This document shows, in pieces, positions 19,974 through 28,949 of a DNA stretch of 64,000 nucleotides. Made by a program: the position numbers and the translations under genes. Source of the stretch: Pseudomonas koreensis (lineage in GTDB: Bacteria; Pseudomonadota; Gammaproteobacteria; Pseudomonadales; Pseudomonadaceae); NCBI RefSeq assembly GCF_012986595.1, contig NZ_JAAQYM010000003.1, positions 731,463-795,462 on the forward strand. The letters are read 5' to 3'. Numbering within the stretch: the stretch's first letter is position 1; each line of letters begins with the position of its first letter. The notes under the pieces are model-generated. The model was not told the origin of the DNA. It saw nothing but the letters and a program-made list of their open reading frames with translations, and ran no database searches.

Positions 19974-20609
19974 TTACTTGCGGTTAAGCATGACCGGGAG
20001 CTGCGCCACCAGTTTGGCGTTGTTCAACGGCGCACGAATAAAGCCGCGCTGCGTGCCGTCCGGGCCGATCACCGCCAGATTGCCGCTATGGTCGACGGTG
20101 TAATTCGGCTTGCTGGTGTCCGCCGGAATAAACGGAATGCTCACCGCGTTGGCGACCTTCTGCAGTTCTTCGATCGACTTCGGCGTGAGGCCCACGAACT
20201 GCGGATCGAAGTAGCCCAGGTACTGCTTCAACTGCTGCGGGTTATCGCGGTTCGGGTCAACGCTGACCAGCACGATCTGCAACTTATCCACAGCGTCTTT
20301 GGGCAACTCGCTCTTGATCTGGCGCAGTTGCGCGAGGGTGGTCGGGCAGATGTCCGGGCAGAAGGTGTAGCCGAAGAACAGCAGGCTCCACTTGCCCTTC
20401 AATTCGTCGATGGCGACCGGTTGGCCATCCTGATTGGTCATCGTCACGCCCGGCAGGGTACGGCTCTGCGGCAGCAGAATGATGCCGGCGTCGATCAGCG
20501 CGGTGGGATCGCCCTGGCCCTTGCCACTCAGCACTTTGTTGACGGTAAGTCCCAGGATCAGCGCGATCACGGCGACGAGGATGAAGACGGTTTTCTGGGT
20601 TCGAGTCAT
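19974..20609 (-). CDS. senC: SCO1/SenC family copper chaperone
   Basis: The 211-residue protein delivers copper to the CuA site of cytochrome c oxidase subunit II. It has one N-terminal membrane anchor (residues 7-25) and a thioredoxin fold with the copper-binding CPDIC (Cys84, Cys88) and the later His in YTVDHSG. ATG at 20609 is chosen; the frame upstream overlaps cyoE and has no family sequence. It overlaps the cyoE stop by four bases and is the last gene of the oxidase operon. Confidence 0.93.
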   Translation of the reverse strand: MTRTQKTVFILVAVIALILGLTVNKVLSGKGQGDPTALIDAGIILLPQSRTLPGVTMTNQDGQPVAIDELKGKWSLLFFGYTFCPDICPTTLAQLRQIKSELPKDAVDKLQIVLVSVDPNRDNPQQLKQYLGYFDPQFVGLTPKSIEELQKVANAVSIPFIPADTSKPNYTVDHSGNLAVIGPDGTQRGFIRAPLNNAKLVAQLPVMLNRK

Positions 20610-21505
20610 AGGTTCAACAGTAAGTAGTGGTCTACGAGCAGGGCGATGAACAACAGGAACAAGTAATAAATAGAGTACTTGAAGGTATTGATCGCCGCGT
20701 GCGGCCGAGTGCCACGGTACAGCACCACGGCCCATTGCAGAAACCTTGCGCCGAGCGCGAGGGCGCAGATCAGGTAGAGCACGCCGCTCATGTGGATCAC
20801 GTACGGCAGCAGACTCACCGCCAGCAGCGCAAAGGTGTACAGCAGAATGTGCACCTTGGTGTAGTGCTCGCCGTGGGTGACCGGCAGCATCGGGATATCG
20901 GCCTTGGCGTATTCCTCTTTGCGATGGATCGCCAGCGCCCAGAAGTGCGGCGGGGTCCAGGCGAAGATGATCAGCACCAGCAGCAACGGTTCGGCGCTGA
21001 CATGACCGGTGGCGGCGGTCCAGCCGAGCAGCGGTGGTGCCGCGCCGGCGAGGCCGCCGATGACGATGTTCTGTGGCGTCGCACGTTTGAGGAAACCGGT
21101 GTAGATCACCGCGTAGCCGAGTAACGAAGCGAGGGTCAGCCACGCAGTCAGTGGATTGGTGAAGGTCAGCAACAACGCCTGGCCGAGCAGCGCCAGCACC
21201 AAGGCAAAGGTCAGTGCCGCGGCAGGTGACACCCGGCCTTCAGCCAGCGGCCGTTTGTGCGTGCGCGCCATCACCGCATCGATGCGCCGGTCCACCACAT
21301 GGTTGACCGCCGCCGCACCGCCGGCACACAGCGCAATACCCAGGTTGCCGAATACCAGCACCGTCCACGGCACCCCGGCGCGGGTCGCGAGGAACATGCC
21401 GACCAGCGAGGTGATGAGCATCAGCACCACCACTTTCGGCTTGGTCAGCTCCAGATAGTCACGCCACAGCGCTTGCGCGGGACGTTCGCCGATCAGAAGC
21501 GCCAT
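20606..21505 (-). CDS. cyoE: Protoheme IX farnesyltransferase (heme O synthase)
   Basis: The 299-residue inner-membrane prenyltransferase (also named CtaB) converts heme B to heme O. It is of the UbiA fold with about nine helices and the prenyl diphosphate-binding Asp motif [20 protein letters not shown]. Its neighbour ctaA completes heme A synthesis, and the start overlaps the ctaA end by 13 bases. Being inside the oxidase operon, it is probably dedicated to the aa3 oxidase here. Confidence 0.95.
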   Translation of the reverse strand: MALLIGERPAQALWRDYLELTKPKVVVLMLITSLVGMFLATRAGVPWTVLVFGNLGIALCAGGAAAVNHVVDRRIDAVMARTHKRPLAEGRVSPAAALTFALVLALLGQALLLTFTNPLTAWLTLASLLGYAVIYTGFLKRATPQNIVIGGLAGAAPPLLGWTAATGHVSAEPLLLVLIIFAWTPPHFWALAIHRKEEYAKADIPMLPVTHGEHYTKVHILLYTFALLAVSLLPYVIHMSGVLYLICALALGARFLQWAVVLYRGTRPHAAINTFKYSIYYLFLLFIALLVDHYLLLNL

Positions 21506-22572
21506 GGCGTTTCTCCTTTTATCGTGATGGGCGCGGCCACCTGTTTACGCGGGCTCAGGCGCCAGCGTGCGAGCACCGGCTGTTTGACCCGGACCAGACT
21601 GGTCCGCGCGTGGTAATTGACCAGCACCATGGTCAGCAGCAGTGCTGCGCCGCCGGCGTTGTGTGCCACGGCCACCGGCAGCGGCAAATGGAACAGCACG
21701 TTGCTGATGCCAAGAGTGATTTGTGCGCCGAGGGCGACCAGTACCAGACCGGCGAGCCGGGTCATGCCGACGGCCCTGAGTTGCCAGGCCAGCCCCAGCA
21801 GCACCAGCGTCACCAGCAGGGCGCCGATGCGGTGGGTCAGGTGAATCGCCGTGCGCGCATCGCTGTCGAGTTGTCCGCCGAGGTAGTTCGGGCCGATGTG
21901 TTGAGTCAGGTGAAAACCATTGGCGAAGTCGGCGGGCGGCAACCATTGGCCGTGGCAGGTCGGGAAGTCGATGCAGGCCACTGCTGCGTAGTTGGAACTG
22001 ACCCAGCCACCCAGCGCGATCTGGCCAATCACCAGCAACAGCCCGGCAGTCGCCCAATACTGCAAGCGCTTGGGCACGGTCAGTGCCGGCAACACCCCGG
22101 ACAATCTCAAGGTCAGCAGGAACAGCAGGCTCAATGTCGCAAAACCGCCGAGCAGATGCCCGGTGACCACTTGCGGCCAGAGCTTGAGCGTCACCGTCCA
22201 CATGCCGAACGCCGCTTGGGCGAACACCACCGCCAGCAGAAACAGCGGCAGCTTCAGCGGCTGGCCGGGATGGCGACGATTGACCCAGGCGCGCCCGGCC
22301 AGGATCGAAATCAGCAGGCCGAGGGTGCCGGCGAAGTAACGGTGGATCATCTCGTTCCAGCCCTTGTGCGCCACCACCGGCGAGTCGGGGTAATGCAGTT
22401 CGGCATGGGCCAGTTGGGCTTCGCTTTTCGGCACGCTGATAAAACCGTAGCACCCCGGCCAGTCCGGACAGCCCAAGCCGGCGTGGGTCAGGCGGGTGTA
22501 GGCGCCGAGCAGCACGACGATCAGTGCCAGCAGGGTGGCAAACAGCGCGAGGCGAAATCCAGGTTTGGCCAT
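21493..22572 (-). CDS. ctaA: Heme A synthase (CtaA/COX15)
   Basis: The 359-residue membrane enzyme oxidises heme O to heme A. It has eight hydrophobic segments and conserved His residues as heme ligands ([56 protein letters not shown]). The Cys pair in CPDWPGC fits the extracytoplasmic loop cysteines of the family. It lies 10 bases after the Sco-like gene and overlaps cyoE. Confidence 0.94.
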   Translation of the reverse strand: MAKPGFRLALFATLLALIVVLLGAYTRLTHAGLGCPDWPGCYGFISVPKSEAQLAHAELHYPDSPVVAHKGWNEMIHRYFAGTLGLLISILAGRAWVNRRHPGQPLKLPLFLLAVVFAQAAFGMWTVTLKLWPQVVTGHLLGGFATLSLLFLLTLRLSGVLPALTVPKRLQYWATAGLLLVIGQIALGGWVSSNYAAVACIDFPTCHGQWLPPADFANGFHLTQHIGPNYLGGQLDSDARTAIHLTHRIGALLVTLVLLGLAWQLRAVGMTRLAGLVLVALGAQITLGISNVLFHLPLPVAVAHNAGGAALLLTMVLVNYHARTSLVRVKQPVLARWRLSPRKQVAAPITIKGETPWRF

Positions 22573-22582
22573 GACGATGCCC

Positions 22583-23176
22583 TTATCCGATGTTCGACAG
22601 TTTCAGCAGGTGGCGCAGGTCGTTGAGCAGATCCTTGCCCTTCACACTCGGGTCGTAGCGCAGCACGAGGTTGCCGTGCGGGTCGATGACCCACAGCTGC
22701 GGCGTGGCCTTGTCGCCGGTGGCCTTGCTGAAGGCGGCGGCGTCCAGCGGGTAGCGTTGCAATTGCGGGTATTCGCGGCTCAGCTTGGCCTCGTAGTCGG
22801 CGCTCAGCGGTTGCGCGGCGGCGAGGGCATGGCTGGCGCGCCCGGCATCGCGGCCGAGGCCGATCTGGATCTGCCGGGCGAGGTACACCAGTTGCTGGCA
22901 GTCGACCGCACAATCCTTGGGCGCCGTGACCAGCATCTGCCAACGCTGTTCATCGGCCTGCACACCGAGGTCGGCGCGGGACTGGCCGTTGCCGATCAGC
23001 TCGCCGTGGTAGCTGCGCCCTTCCGGCACCCAGAACTGCAATTTGTACATGCCGGTGGCGAGGATCATCGGGCCGACCACGCCGAGCACAATCAGCAGCA
23101 GCTGGAGCCGTCCGCGACGACGGCTGGCCGGGGTTTTTGCCTCAGACATGCTGGGTGGATTCATGGCCGTTCCCAT
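22583..23176 (-). CDS. Membrane-anchored Sco-like protein of the oxidase operon
   Basis: The 197-residue protein corresponds by position to PA0111 of P. aeruginosa, usually called hypothetical. One membrane helix (residues 24-42) anchors a periplasmic domain. I see a CX3C pair (Cys89 and Cys93 in PKDCAVDCQQL) and the late WVIDPHGNLVLRYDPS, which resemble the CPxxC and the His-bearing hairpin of SCO proteins, suggesting a thioredoxin fold with a possible metal or redox role. ATG at 23176 (MGTAMNPP) has AGGAG seven bases before it and overlaps the surf1 end by 35 bases. The fold is inferred from motif spacing only. Confidence 0.75.
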   Translation of the reverse strand: MGTAMNPPSMSEAKTPASRRRGRLQLLLIVLGVVGPMILATGMYKLQFWVPEGRSYHGELIGNGQSRADLGVQADEQRWQMLVTAPKDCAVDCQQLVYLARQIQIGLGRDAGRASHALAAAQPLSADYEAKLSREYPQLQRYPLDAAAFSKATGDKATPQLWVIDPHGNLVLRYDPSVKGKDLLNDLRHLLKLSNIG

Positions 23177-23882
23177 GGTTGTTCTCCTTTGCTTTGTGCC
23201 AGCCGAGGTAGAGGTAGAGACCGAGCAGGGCGGTGGCCATGGCGAACCACTGCACGGCGTAACCGAGGTGTTTTTCCGGGCCCATGGCGACGACCGGCCA
23301 GTCGGCCTCATAGCTGGCAGGGCCGGGTTCGGCGCGTAATTCGTAAGCGAAACCGTCGCGCTCGAGGGTTTTCCACAGTCTGGCGGGCTCGACGGCGGTG
23401 ATGGTTTGCGGCCAGGTGCTGCTGACCGGGTCGGCGTGCAACTGGAAGGTGGCGCCGGGGGCGACGTAGACCCAGGCGTCGAGGCTTAGCGCCTCGGTCG
23501 GGGTGGTGAATTGCGGCGTGACGCGGCGGTCCGGCCATGGCAGCCAGCCACGATTGACCAGCAGCCACAGGCCGGTGGCGCGGTCCTGAAACGGTTGCAG
23601 CAGCTCGACGCCGACCTTGCCGTTGCGCTGGCGGTTATCGAGCAGCAGGCTGTGCGCGCCATCGAACTGGCCGTACAGGTGCACGCGGCGATAGGCCGGG
23701 TCGCTGCCGAGGAGCAACTCGCTGCTGGCCATCGGTTCGGCGGCGCGGCGTTCGGCGTAACTGGCGAGCAGCGCGGTTTTCTCCGCGCCCCGGCCCAGCT
23801 GCCAGAACCCAAGCGACACCAGCAGCGGCAACAACAGCGCCACCACCACGGTCGGTATCACGCCCGGGCGAAAGCGCTTCAT
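23142..23882 (-). CDS. surf1: SURF1 family cytochrome oxidase assembly protein
   Basis: The 246-residue protein helps insert heme A into oxidase subunit I. It has an N-terminal membrane helix (PTVVVALLLPLLVSLGFWQLGRG, with the family FWQLGR), a periplasmic domain with LLLDNRQRNGKVGVELL and VNRGWLPWPD, and a C-terminal helix (HLGYAVQWFAMATALLGLYLYLGW). Layout and length are typical. It is divergent from the small membrane protein at 23953 and precedes the Sco-like gene. Confidence 0.93.
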   Translation of the reverse strand: MKRFRPGVIPTVVVALLLPLLVSLGFWQLGRGAEKTALLASYAERRAAEPMASSELLLGSDPAYRRVHLYGQFDGAHSLLLDNRQRNGKVGVELLQPFQDRATGLWLLVNRGWLPWPDRRVTPQFTTPTEALSLDAWVYVAPGATFQLHADPVSSTWPQTITAVEPARLWKTLERDGFAYELRAEPGPASYEADWPVVAMGPEKHLGYAVQWFAMATALLGLYLYLGWHKAKENNHGNGHESTQHV

Positions 23883-23952
23883 GGCCGCGCCACAAAGTCA
23901 GTCGTCGCGATCGCTATACTCAACTGCATCGCCTGTCCCCCGGAGTCTTCCC

Positions 23953-24156
23953 ATGCTCAAAGCAGCCATTGTCGTGCTGCTGATTGCCACGGTGATCAGC
24001 CTGTTCAGCGGCCTGTTTTTCCTGGTCAAGGACGACAGCAGTTCCAATCGCCTGGTGATCGCCTTGAGTGTTCGGGTGGCACTGGCCGCTGCCACCGTCG
24101 GCTTGATCGCCTGGGGCTTCTACAGCGGCCAACTGGTGTCGCACGCGCCTTGGTAG
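23953..24156 (+). CDS. DUF2909 twin-transmembrane protein
   Basis: The 67-residue protein has two hydrophobic helices: AAIVVLLIATVISLFSGLFF and a second from LSVRVALAAATVGLIAWGF, linked by a charged KDDSSS turn. I recognise this as DUF2909, found in cytochrome oxidase loci of Pseudomonas. GGAG stands seven bases before the ATG. It lies on the strand opposite to the oxidase operon, between surf1 and ctaE, so transcripts of the two would collide. Function unknown; a small oxidase-associated subunit or assembly factor is possible. Confidence 0.82.
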   Translation: MLKAAIVVLLIATVISLFSGLFFLVKDDSSSNRLVIALSVRVALAAATVGLIAWGFYSGQLVSHAPW

Positions 24157-24163
24157 CGGACGC

Positions 24164-25051
24164 TCAGAGTACGTAAACGAAGACGAACAGGCCGATCCAC
24201 ACCACATCGACGAAGTGCCAGTACCAGCTCGCCGCCTCGAAACCGAACTGATGTTCGGCATCGAAATGGCCCTTCATGATGCGCATCAGCATCACGAACA
24301 GGATGATCGTGCCGATGGTCACGTGGGCGCCGTGGAAACCGGTGAGCATGAAGAACGTCGCGCCGTAGATGCCCGAACCCAGGGTCAGCCCCAATTCGTG
24401 GTAGGCGTGCATGTATTCCTCAGCCTGGAAGCCGAGGAACGCGCAGCCCAGCAGCACGGTGATCGCCAGCCAGATTTTCAGCGCACCGCGATGGCCCTTT
24501 TTCAAGGCATGGTGGGCGATGGTGATGGTCACGCTGGAGCTGACCAGCAGAATCGTGTTGATCAGCGGCAGGCCCCACGGGCTGATGACTTCCTTGGGCG
24601 GCGGGAACAGTTTCGGATCCGGCGTGTGCAGCAGCGGCCAGGTGAACTGGAAGTTCGGCCAGAGCATGTGGGCGATGCCTTTCGGGCCTTCGCCACCCAG
24701 CGCCGGCCCGGAAATGTGCCGCACGTAGAACAGCGCACCGAAGAAAGCGACGAAGAACATCACCTCGGAGAAGATGAACCAACTCATGCCCCAGCGGAAC
24801 GAGCGATCCAGTTGCGGGCTGTACAAGCCCGCGCGGCTTTCCTTGATCACCGCGCCGAACCAGCCGAACAGCATGTACGCCAGTAACAACCCGCCGACGA
24901 AAAAGATGTACGGGCCGTGGGATTCCGGACGAGCCGCCTTCAGATCGTTGAACCAGGTCGCCAGGCCGTACACGGTGATGACCATGCCGAAGGTGGCGAT
25001 GATCGGCCATTTGCTCTGGGCCGGGACGTAATAGTGCTCATGAGTTGCCAT
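24164..25051 (-). CDS. ctaE: Cytochrome c oxidase subunit III
   Basis: The 295-residue integral membrane subunit of the aa3 oxidase has seven helices. Family landmarks are FIFSEVMFFVAFFGALFYVRH (with the conserved Glu), INTILLVSSSVTITIAHHAL, FFMLTGFHGAHVTIGTI and SWYWHFVDVVWIGLFVFVYVL at the end. A Shine-Dalgarno (AAGGAGAACAATAA) precedes the ATG. It lies 25 bases after ctaG. Confidence 0.96.
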   Translation of the reverse strand: MATHEHYYVPAQSKWPIIATFGMVITVYGLATWFNDLKAARPESHGPYIFFVGGLLLAYMLFGWFGAVIKESRAGLYSPQLDRSFRWGMSWFIFSEVMFFVAFFGALFYVRHISGPALGGEGPKGIAHMLWPNFQFTWPLLHTPDPKLFPPPKEVISPWGLPLINTILLVSSSVTITIAHHALKKGHRGALKIWLAITVLLGCAFLGFQAEEYMHAYHELGLTLGSGIYGATFFMLTGFHGAHVTIGTIILFVMLMRIMKGHFDAEHQFGFEAASWYWHFVDVVWIGLFVFVYVL

Positions 25052-25076
25052 TTATTGTTCTCCTTATCGGGCACGC

Positions 25077-25628
25077 TTAACCGCCAGTGTTTGCAGCCAC
25101 CGGAGGATGTCGGGCGGTGATATCGAACAGCGTGTAGGACAGCGTCAGGTGCTTCACGTCCTTGGGCATGTCGCGGTCAACGATGAAACGCACCGGCATC
25201 TCGATCTGCTGACCCGGCTGCAGCACCTGCTGGGTAAAGCAAAAGCATTCGGTCTTGTGGAAATACGCCGCCGCTTCGCTGGGCGCGATACTCGGCACGG
25301 CCTGGGCGCTCATCGGTTTGTCGGTGGGGTTGCGCGCCACGAAAATCATCTCGTTGACCGCGCCCGGGTTGGCGGTCAGCTCATCGTGCTTGGGGTAAAA
25401 CTCCCACGGCATGTCGATGTTGTTGGTCGACAGAAACTGCACGCGCACCTGCCGCGTGCTATCCACCACCTGCTCGCCCTCGTATTGCCCGGCCGTCTTG
25501 CCGTTGATGCCGAAGGCCTTGCACATCACGTCGTAGATCGGCACCAGGGCAAAGCCGAAGACAAACATTGCGACGACGACTCCGAGCAGGCGGGTGACCA
25601 GTTTTTTCAGCGAGATCGAGTCAGCCAT
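25077..25628 (-). CDS. ctaG: Cytochrome c oxidase assembly protein CtaG (Cox11)
   Basis: The 183-residue protein delivers copper to the CuB site of subunit I. One membrane helix near the N terminus is followed by a periplasmic immunoglobulin-like domain with the copper motif ECFCFTQQ (CFCF) and the family pattern VQFLSTNNIDMPWEFYP. YDVMCKAFG contributes a further conserved Cys. A family B REP element of about 95 bases separates it from ctaD, a large gap for genes of one operon. Confidence 0.94.
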   Translation of the reverse strand: MADSISLKKLVTRLLGVVVAMFVFGFALVPIYDVMCKAFGINGKTAGQYEGEQVVDSTRQVRVQFLSTNNIDMPWEFYPKHDELTANPGAVNEMIFVARNPTDKPMSAQAVPSIAPSEAAAYFHKTECFCFTQQVLQPGQQIEMPVRFIVDRDMPKDVKHLTLSYTLFDITARHPPVAANTGG

Positions 25629-25663
25629 GGTTCATGCCTCCCTCGAAGGTGCGAGTGAGCCGT

Positions 25664-25758
25664 TGTGGCGAGGGAGCTTGCTCCCGCTGGGTGGCGCAGC
25701 CGCCCCAATGATTTTTTGGGCGCTGCGCACCCAGGCGGGAGCAAGCTCCCTCGCCACA
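25664..25758. repeat. REP-type inverted repeat, family B, inside the oxidase operon
   Basis: Arms TGTGGCGAGGGAGCTTGCTC and inverse, same family as 19825-19957. It sits between the co-directional ctaD and ctaG genes, where a stem in the mRNA could change stability or read-through. Confidence 0.85.
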
Positions 25759-25783
25759 GGGGTCGCGTTAGCAGAGGAGCGTT

Positions 25784-27370
25784 TCATTTCACTTCCGGCG
25801 GCGTAGTAAAGGTGTGATAAGGCGCCGGCGACGGCACGCTCCACTCCAGGCCTTCAGCGCCATCCCACGGTTTGGCCGGGGCCGGTGGGCCGCCGCGAAT
25901 GGTCTTGATCACGATGAACAGGAAGAAGATCTGCGTGGCACCGAACATGAACGCGCCGATCGACGAGACCATGTTGAAGTCGGCGAACTGCAGGTTGTAG
26001 TCCGGAATCCGCCGCGGCATCCCCGCAAGGCCGACGAAGTGCATCGGGAAGAAGGTCAGGTTCATGCCGACGAACGACAGCCAGAAATGCAGCTTGCCGA
26101 GGGTTTCGTCGTACATGTGCCCGGTCCACTTCGGCAACCAGTAATAGGCCGAGGCGAAGATCCCGAAGATCGCCCCCGGCACCAGCACGTAGTGGAAGTG
26201 CGCCACCACGAAGTAAGTGTCCTGATACTGGAAGTCCGCGGGAGCGATGGCCAGCATCAGTCCGGAGAAACCGCCGATCGAGAACAGGATCACGAACGCC
26301 ACGGCAAACAGCATCGGCGTCTCGAAGGTCAGCGAGCCTTGCCACATGGTGCTGGCCCAGTTGAACACCTTGACCCCGGTCGGCACGGCGATGAGCATGG
26401 TCGCGTACATGAAGAACAACTCGCCCACCAGCGGGATGCCGACCACGAACATGTGGTGCGCCCAGACAATGAACGACAGGAACGCGATGCTCGCCGTCGC
26501 ATAGACCATCGAGGTGTAGCCGAACAGCGGCTTGCGCGAGAAGGTCGGGATGATCTGGCTGACGGCGCCGAAGGCCGGCAGGATCATGATGTACACCTCG
26601 GGGTGGCCGAAGAACCAGAACACATGCTGGAACAAGACCGGGTCACCGCCACCGGCGGCACTGAAGAAGCTGGTGCCGAAATGGATATCCATCAGCATCA
26701 TCGTCACGCACCCGGCCAGCACCGGCATCACCGCGATCAGCAGGAACGCGGTGATCAGCCAGGTCCAGACGAACAGCGGCATTTTCATCAGGGTCATGCC
26801 GGGGGCGCGCAGGTTGAGGATGGTGGCGATCACGTTGATCGCGCCCATGATCGAACTGATCCCCATCAGGTGGATGGCGAAGATGAAGTAGGTGACGCTT
26901 TCCGGCGCGTAGGTGGTGGACAGCGGGGCGTAGAACGTCCAGCCGAAGTTCGGTCCGCCACCGGCGGTGAACAGGGTCGAGACCAGCAGCAGGAACGCCG
27001 CCGGCAGCAGCCAGAAGCTGAAGTTGTTCATCCGTGGCAGGGCCATGTCCGGCGCGCCGATCATCAGCGGGATCATCCAGTTGGCGAGGCCGACGAACGC
27101 CGGCATCACCGCACCGAAGACCATCACCAGACCGTGCATGGTGGTCATCTGGTTGAAGAACGCCGGTTCGACGATCTGCAGGCCGGGCTGGAACAGTTCG
27201 GCGCGGATCACCATGGCGAACGAGCCGCCGAGCAGGAACATGCAGAAGGCGAACCACAGGTACAGCGTGCCGATGTCCTTGTGGTTGGTGGTCAGCACCC
27301 AGCGCATCAGGCCTTTGGCGGGGCCATGGGCGTGGTCGGCATGACCGTGGTCATCGATTACAGCGCTCAT
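25784..27370 (-). CDS. ctaD: Cytochrome c oxidase subunit I
   Basis: The 528-residue catalytic subunit reduces oxygen to water and pumps protons. Twelve helices are expected; visible signatures are the low-spin heme His in MTTMHGLVMVFG, the His-Tyr CuB region WFFGHPEVYIMILPAFG, the HHMF pair in VWAHHMFVVG, and the heme a3/a ligands in VVAHFHYVLV. The Glu in GHPEVY marks an A-type oxidase proton channel. AAGGAGA precedes the ATG. Follows ctaC in the same operon. Confidence 0.98.
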   Translation of the reverse strand: MSAVIDDHGHADHAHGPAKGLMRWVLTTNHKDIGTLYLWFAFCMFLLGGSFAMVIRAELFQPGLQIVEPAFFNQMTTMHGLVMVFGAVMPAFVGLANWMIPLMIGAPDMALPRMNNFSFWLLPAAFLLLVSTLFTAGGGPNFGWTFYAPLSTTYAPESVTYFIFAIHLMGISSIMGAINVIATILNLRAPGMTLMKMPLFVWTWLITAFLLIAVMPVLAGCVTMMLMDIHFGTSFFSAAGGGDPVLFQHVFWFFGHPEVYIMILPAFGAVSQIIPTFSRKPLFGYTSMVYATASIAFLSFIVWAHHMFVVGIPLVGELFFMYATMLIAVPTGVKVFNWASTMWQGSLTFETPMLFAVAFVILFSIGGFSGLMLAIAPADFQYQDTYFVVAHFHYVLVPGAIFGIFASAYYWLPKWTGHMYDETLGKLHFWLSFVGMNLTFFPMHFVGLAGMPRRIPDYNLQFADFNMVSSIGAFMFGATQIFFLFIVIKTIRGGPPAPAKPWDGAEGLEWSVPSPAPYHTFTTPPEVK

Positions 27371-27452
27371 GGCCGGTCTCCTTTACGTGAGTGGACGGGG
27401 CTGGCCGGGGCGCGCTGCCCCGGCCGTTTCACGAAGTACGCGGTGGACCGGC

Positions 27453-28580
27453 TCATTTGCTTTCCGCCTGTTTGAGCTCAAGCACTTCTTTTGGCGTGAC
27501 CATGTCGCCCTTGTTGTTGCCCCAGGCGTTACGTTCGTAGGTCACGACCGCTGCGATATCGACTTCCGACAACTGCTTGCCGAACGCCGCCATGGCGGTG
27601 CCGGGCTTGCCGTGGAAGACAATGCTCAGGTGGCCTTCTTTCGGCCCGGTGGCGATTTTCGAGCCCTTGAGCGCCGGGAACATCGGCGGCAGGCCCTGGC
27701 CTTCGGCCTGGTGACAGGCCACGCAAGTGGTGTGATAGATCTTGTCGCCGCGCTCTTTAAGCTCGTCCAGCGTCCATTCCTTGCTGGTCAGCTCCTTGAG
27801 CTGCGCCGCTTCGGCCTTGCGGTCGGCCAGCCACTTGTCGTAGTCGGGCTTCTCCTTGACGTCGACCACGATCGGCATGAAGCCGTGATCCTTGCCGCAC
27901 AGCTCGGCGCACTGGCCGCGGTAAATGCCGGGTTTGTCGATGCGCGTCCAGGCTTCGTTGACAAACCCCGGGATCGCATCGCGCTTGACCGCGAACGCCG
28001 GCACCCACCACGAGTGGATCACGTCGGCGGAGGTCACGAGGAAGCGCACCTTGGCGCCGACCGGCAGCACCAGCGGCTTGTCGACTTCGAGCAGGTAGTG
28101 CTCGCCCTTGGCTTCCTTGTTGTGGATCTGTTCGGCGGGGGTGGCCAGGTTGCTGAAGAACTCGACGTCCTGGCCCAGGTATTTGTAGTGCCACTTCCAC
28201 TGGTAACCGGTGATCTGGATATCGATATCCGGCTCACTGGTGTCGTACATGCGGATCAGGGTGGCAGTCGCCGGAACGGCCATCGCCACCAGAATCAGCA
28301 ACGGCACGACGGTCCAGAGAATTTCGACGGTGGTGCTTTCGTGGAATTTCGCGGCGACCTGCCCGGTCGAGCGGCGATGCACGATCATCGACCAGAACAT
28401 GGCGCCGAAGACGATGATCCCGATCACCACACAGATCCAGAAAATGGTCATGTGCAGGTCGAATACTGCGTGACTGATTTCAGTCGCTCCAGGCGCCATA
28501 TTCACAGTCCAGGCCGCGTTGGCCTGGCTGAAAATCGACCACAACAGGAGGCCCATCCAGACGTGTGGATGTCGCATCAT
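27453..28580 (-). CDS. ctaC: Cytochrome c oxidase subunit II with fused cytochrome c domain
   Basis: The 375-residue subunit accepts electrons. It has a signal peptide, two membrane helices (about residues 40-62 and 85-105), the periplasmic CuA cupredoxin domain with HSWWVPAF and CAELCGKDHGFM (CuA ligands), and a C-terminal cytochrome c domain with heme site CVACH and likely ligand Met in GTAMAAFG. The fused heme makes this a caa3-like subunit II, as in the pseudomonad aa3 oxidase. The aa3 oxidase of P. aeruginosa is known to be favoured in starvation and under RpoS; a matching promoter element lies upstream here. Confidence 0.96.
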   Translation of the reverse strand: MMRHPHVWMGLLLWSIFSQANAAWTVNMAPGATEISHAVFDLHMTIFWICVVIGIIVFGAMFWSMIVHRRSTGQVAAKFHESTTVEILWTVVPLLILVAMAVPATATLIRMYDTSEPDIDIQITGYQWKWHYKYLGQDVEFFSNLATPAEQIHNKEAKGEHYLLEVDKPLVLPVGAKVRFLVTSADVIHSWWVPAFAVKRDAIPGFVNEAWTRIDKPGIYRGQCAELCGKDHGFMPIVVDVKEKPDYDKWLADRKAEAAQLKELTSKEWTLDELKERGDKIYHTTCVACHQAEGQGLPPMFPALKGSKIATGPKEGHLSIVFHGKPGTAMAAFGKQLSEVDIAAVVTYERNAWGNNKGDMVTPKEVLELKQAESK

Positions 28581-28645
28581 TGCGGGTTCCCCTTATCGTT
28601 CTTGTTATCCCGCCGGCTTTCGCCTGCGGCAAGGGAGCGGCTGCA

Positions 28646-28699
28646 TCAGACTACGAACTTGAATCGCCGGGCCTTGCTGCGGGTGCAGTCGGGCGTCAT
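28646..28699 (-). CDS. 17-codon upstream reading frame in the ctaC leader
   Basis: On the minus strand an ATG at 28697-28699 has GGAG seven bases before it and opens MTPDCTRSKARRFKFVV, ending in TGA at 28646-28648, about 65 bases before the ctaC start. The predicted RpoS-type promoter would start RNA just before this Shine-Dalgarno. It is too short to judge by composition; it may be a leader peptide that affects ctaC translation, or chance. Confidence 0.45.
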   Translation of the reverse strand: MTPDCTRSKARRFKFVV

Positions 28700-28721
28700 C
28701 AGCTAACTCCATTCAATGGCG

Positions 28722-28728
28722 AGTATAG
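28722..28728 (-). promoter_or_regulatory. Candidate RpoS-type -10 element for ctaC operon
   Basis: CTATACT on the minus strand matches the RpoS extended -10 sequence exactly. The remainder of the 369-base gap 28581-28949 holds the ctaC leader on this side and, on the plus-strand side, an AT-rich stretch (28855-28900) that likely contains the promoter of the gene at 28950. Confidence 0.5.
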
Positions 28729-28949
28729 ACAGCCATCGGGAATTGCAATGTCGGCGCGTAAATGATCTGAAACAGCCGGGGCTTGCGCTCAAGGGCACGA
28801 ATGGAGAAGGATGCAGACGAGTGGTGGCGAGCCGATATAACGCCGGTGCATCAAGGATGAAATAATTATGACAAATGCGTCTTAGCATTTTTCGTAAGCC
28901 AGCTAACTTATGTCTTCCCTATTTCAATGCCTTGTACCCTGGAGTTTTC

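Noticed and set aside
19974..21143. Long form of the SCO protein starting inside cyoE
   Set aside because: The extra part is Arg-rich read-through of cyoE in another frame; the ATG at 20609 starts a proper membrane anchor.
25814..27475. A 553-codon open frame on the plus strand opposite ctaD
   Set aside because: Extremely rich in Gln, His, Arg and Glu and exactly opposite a well-supported oxidase subunit.
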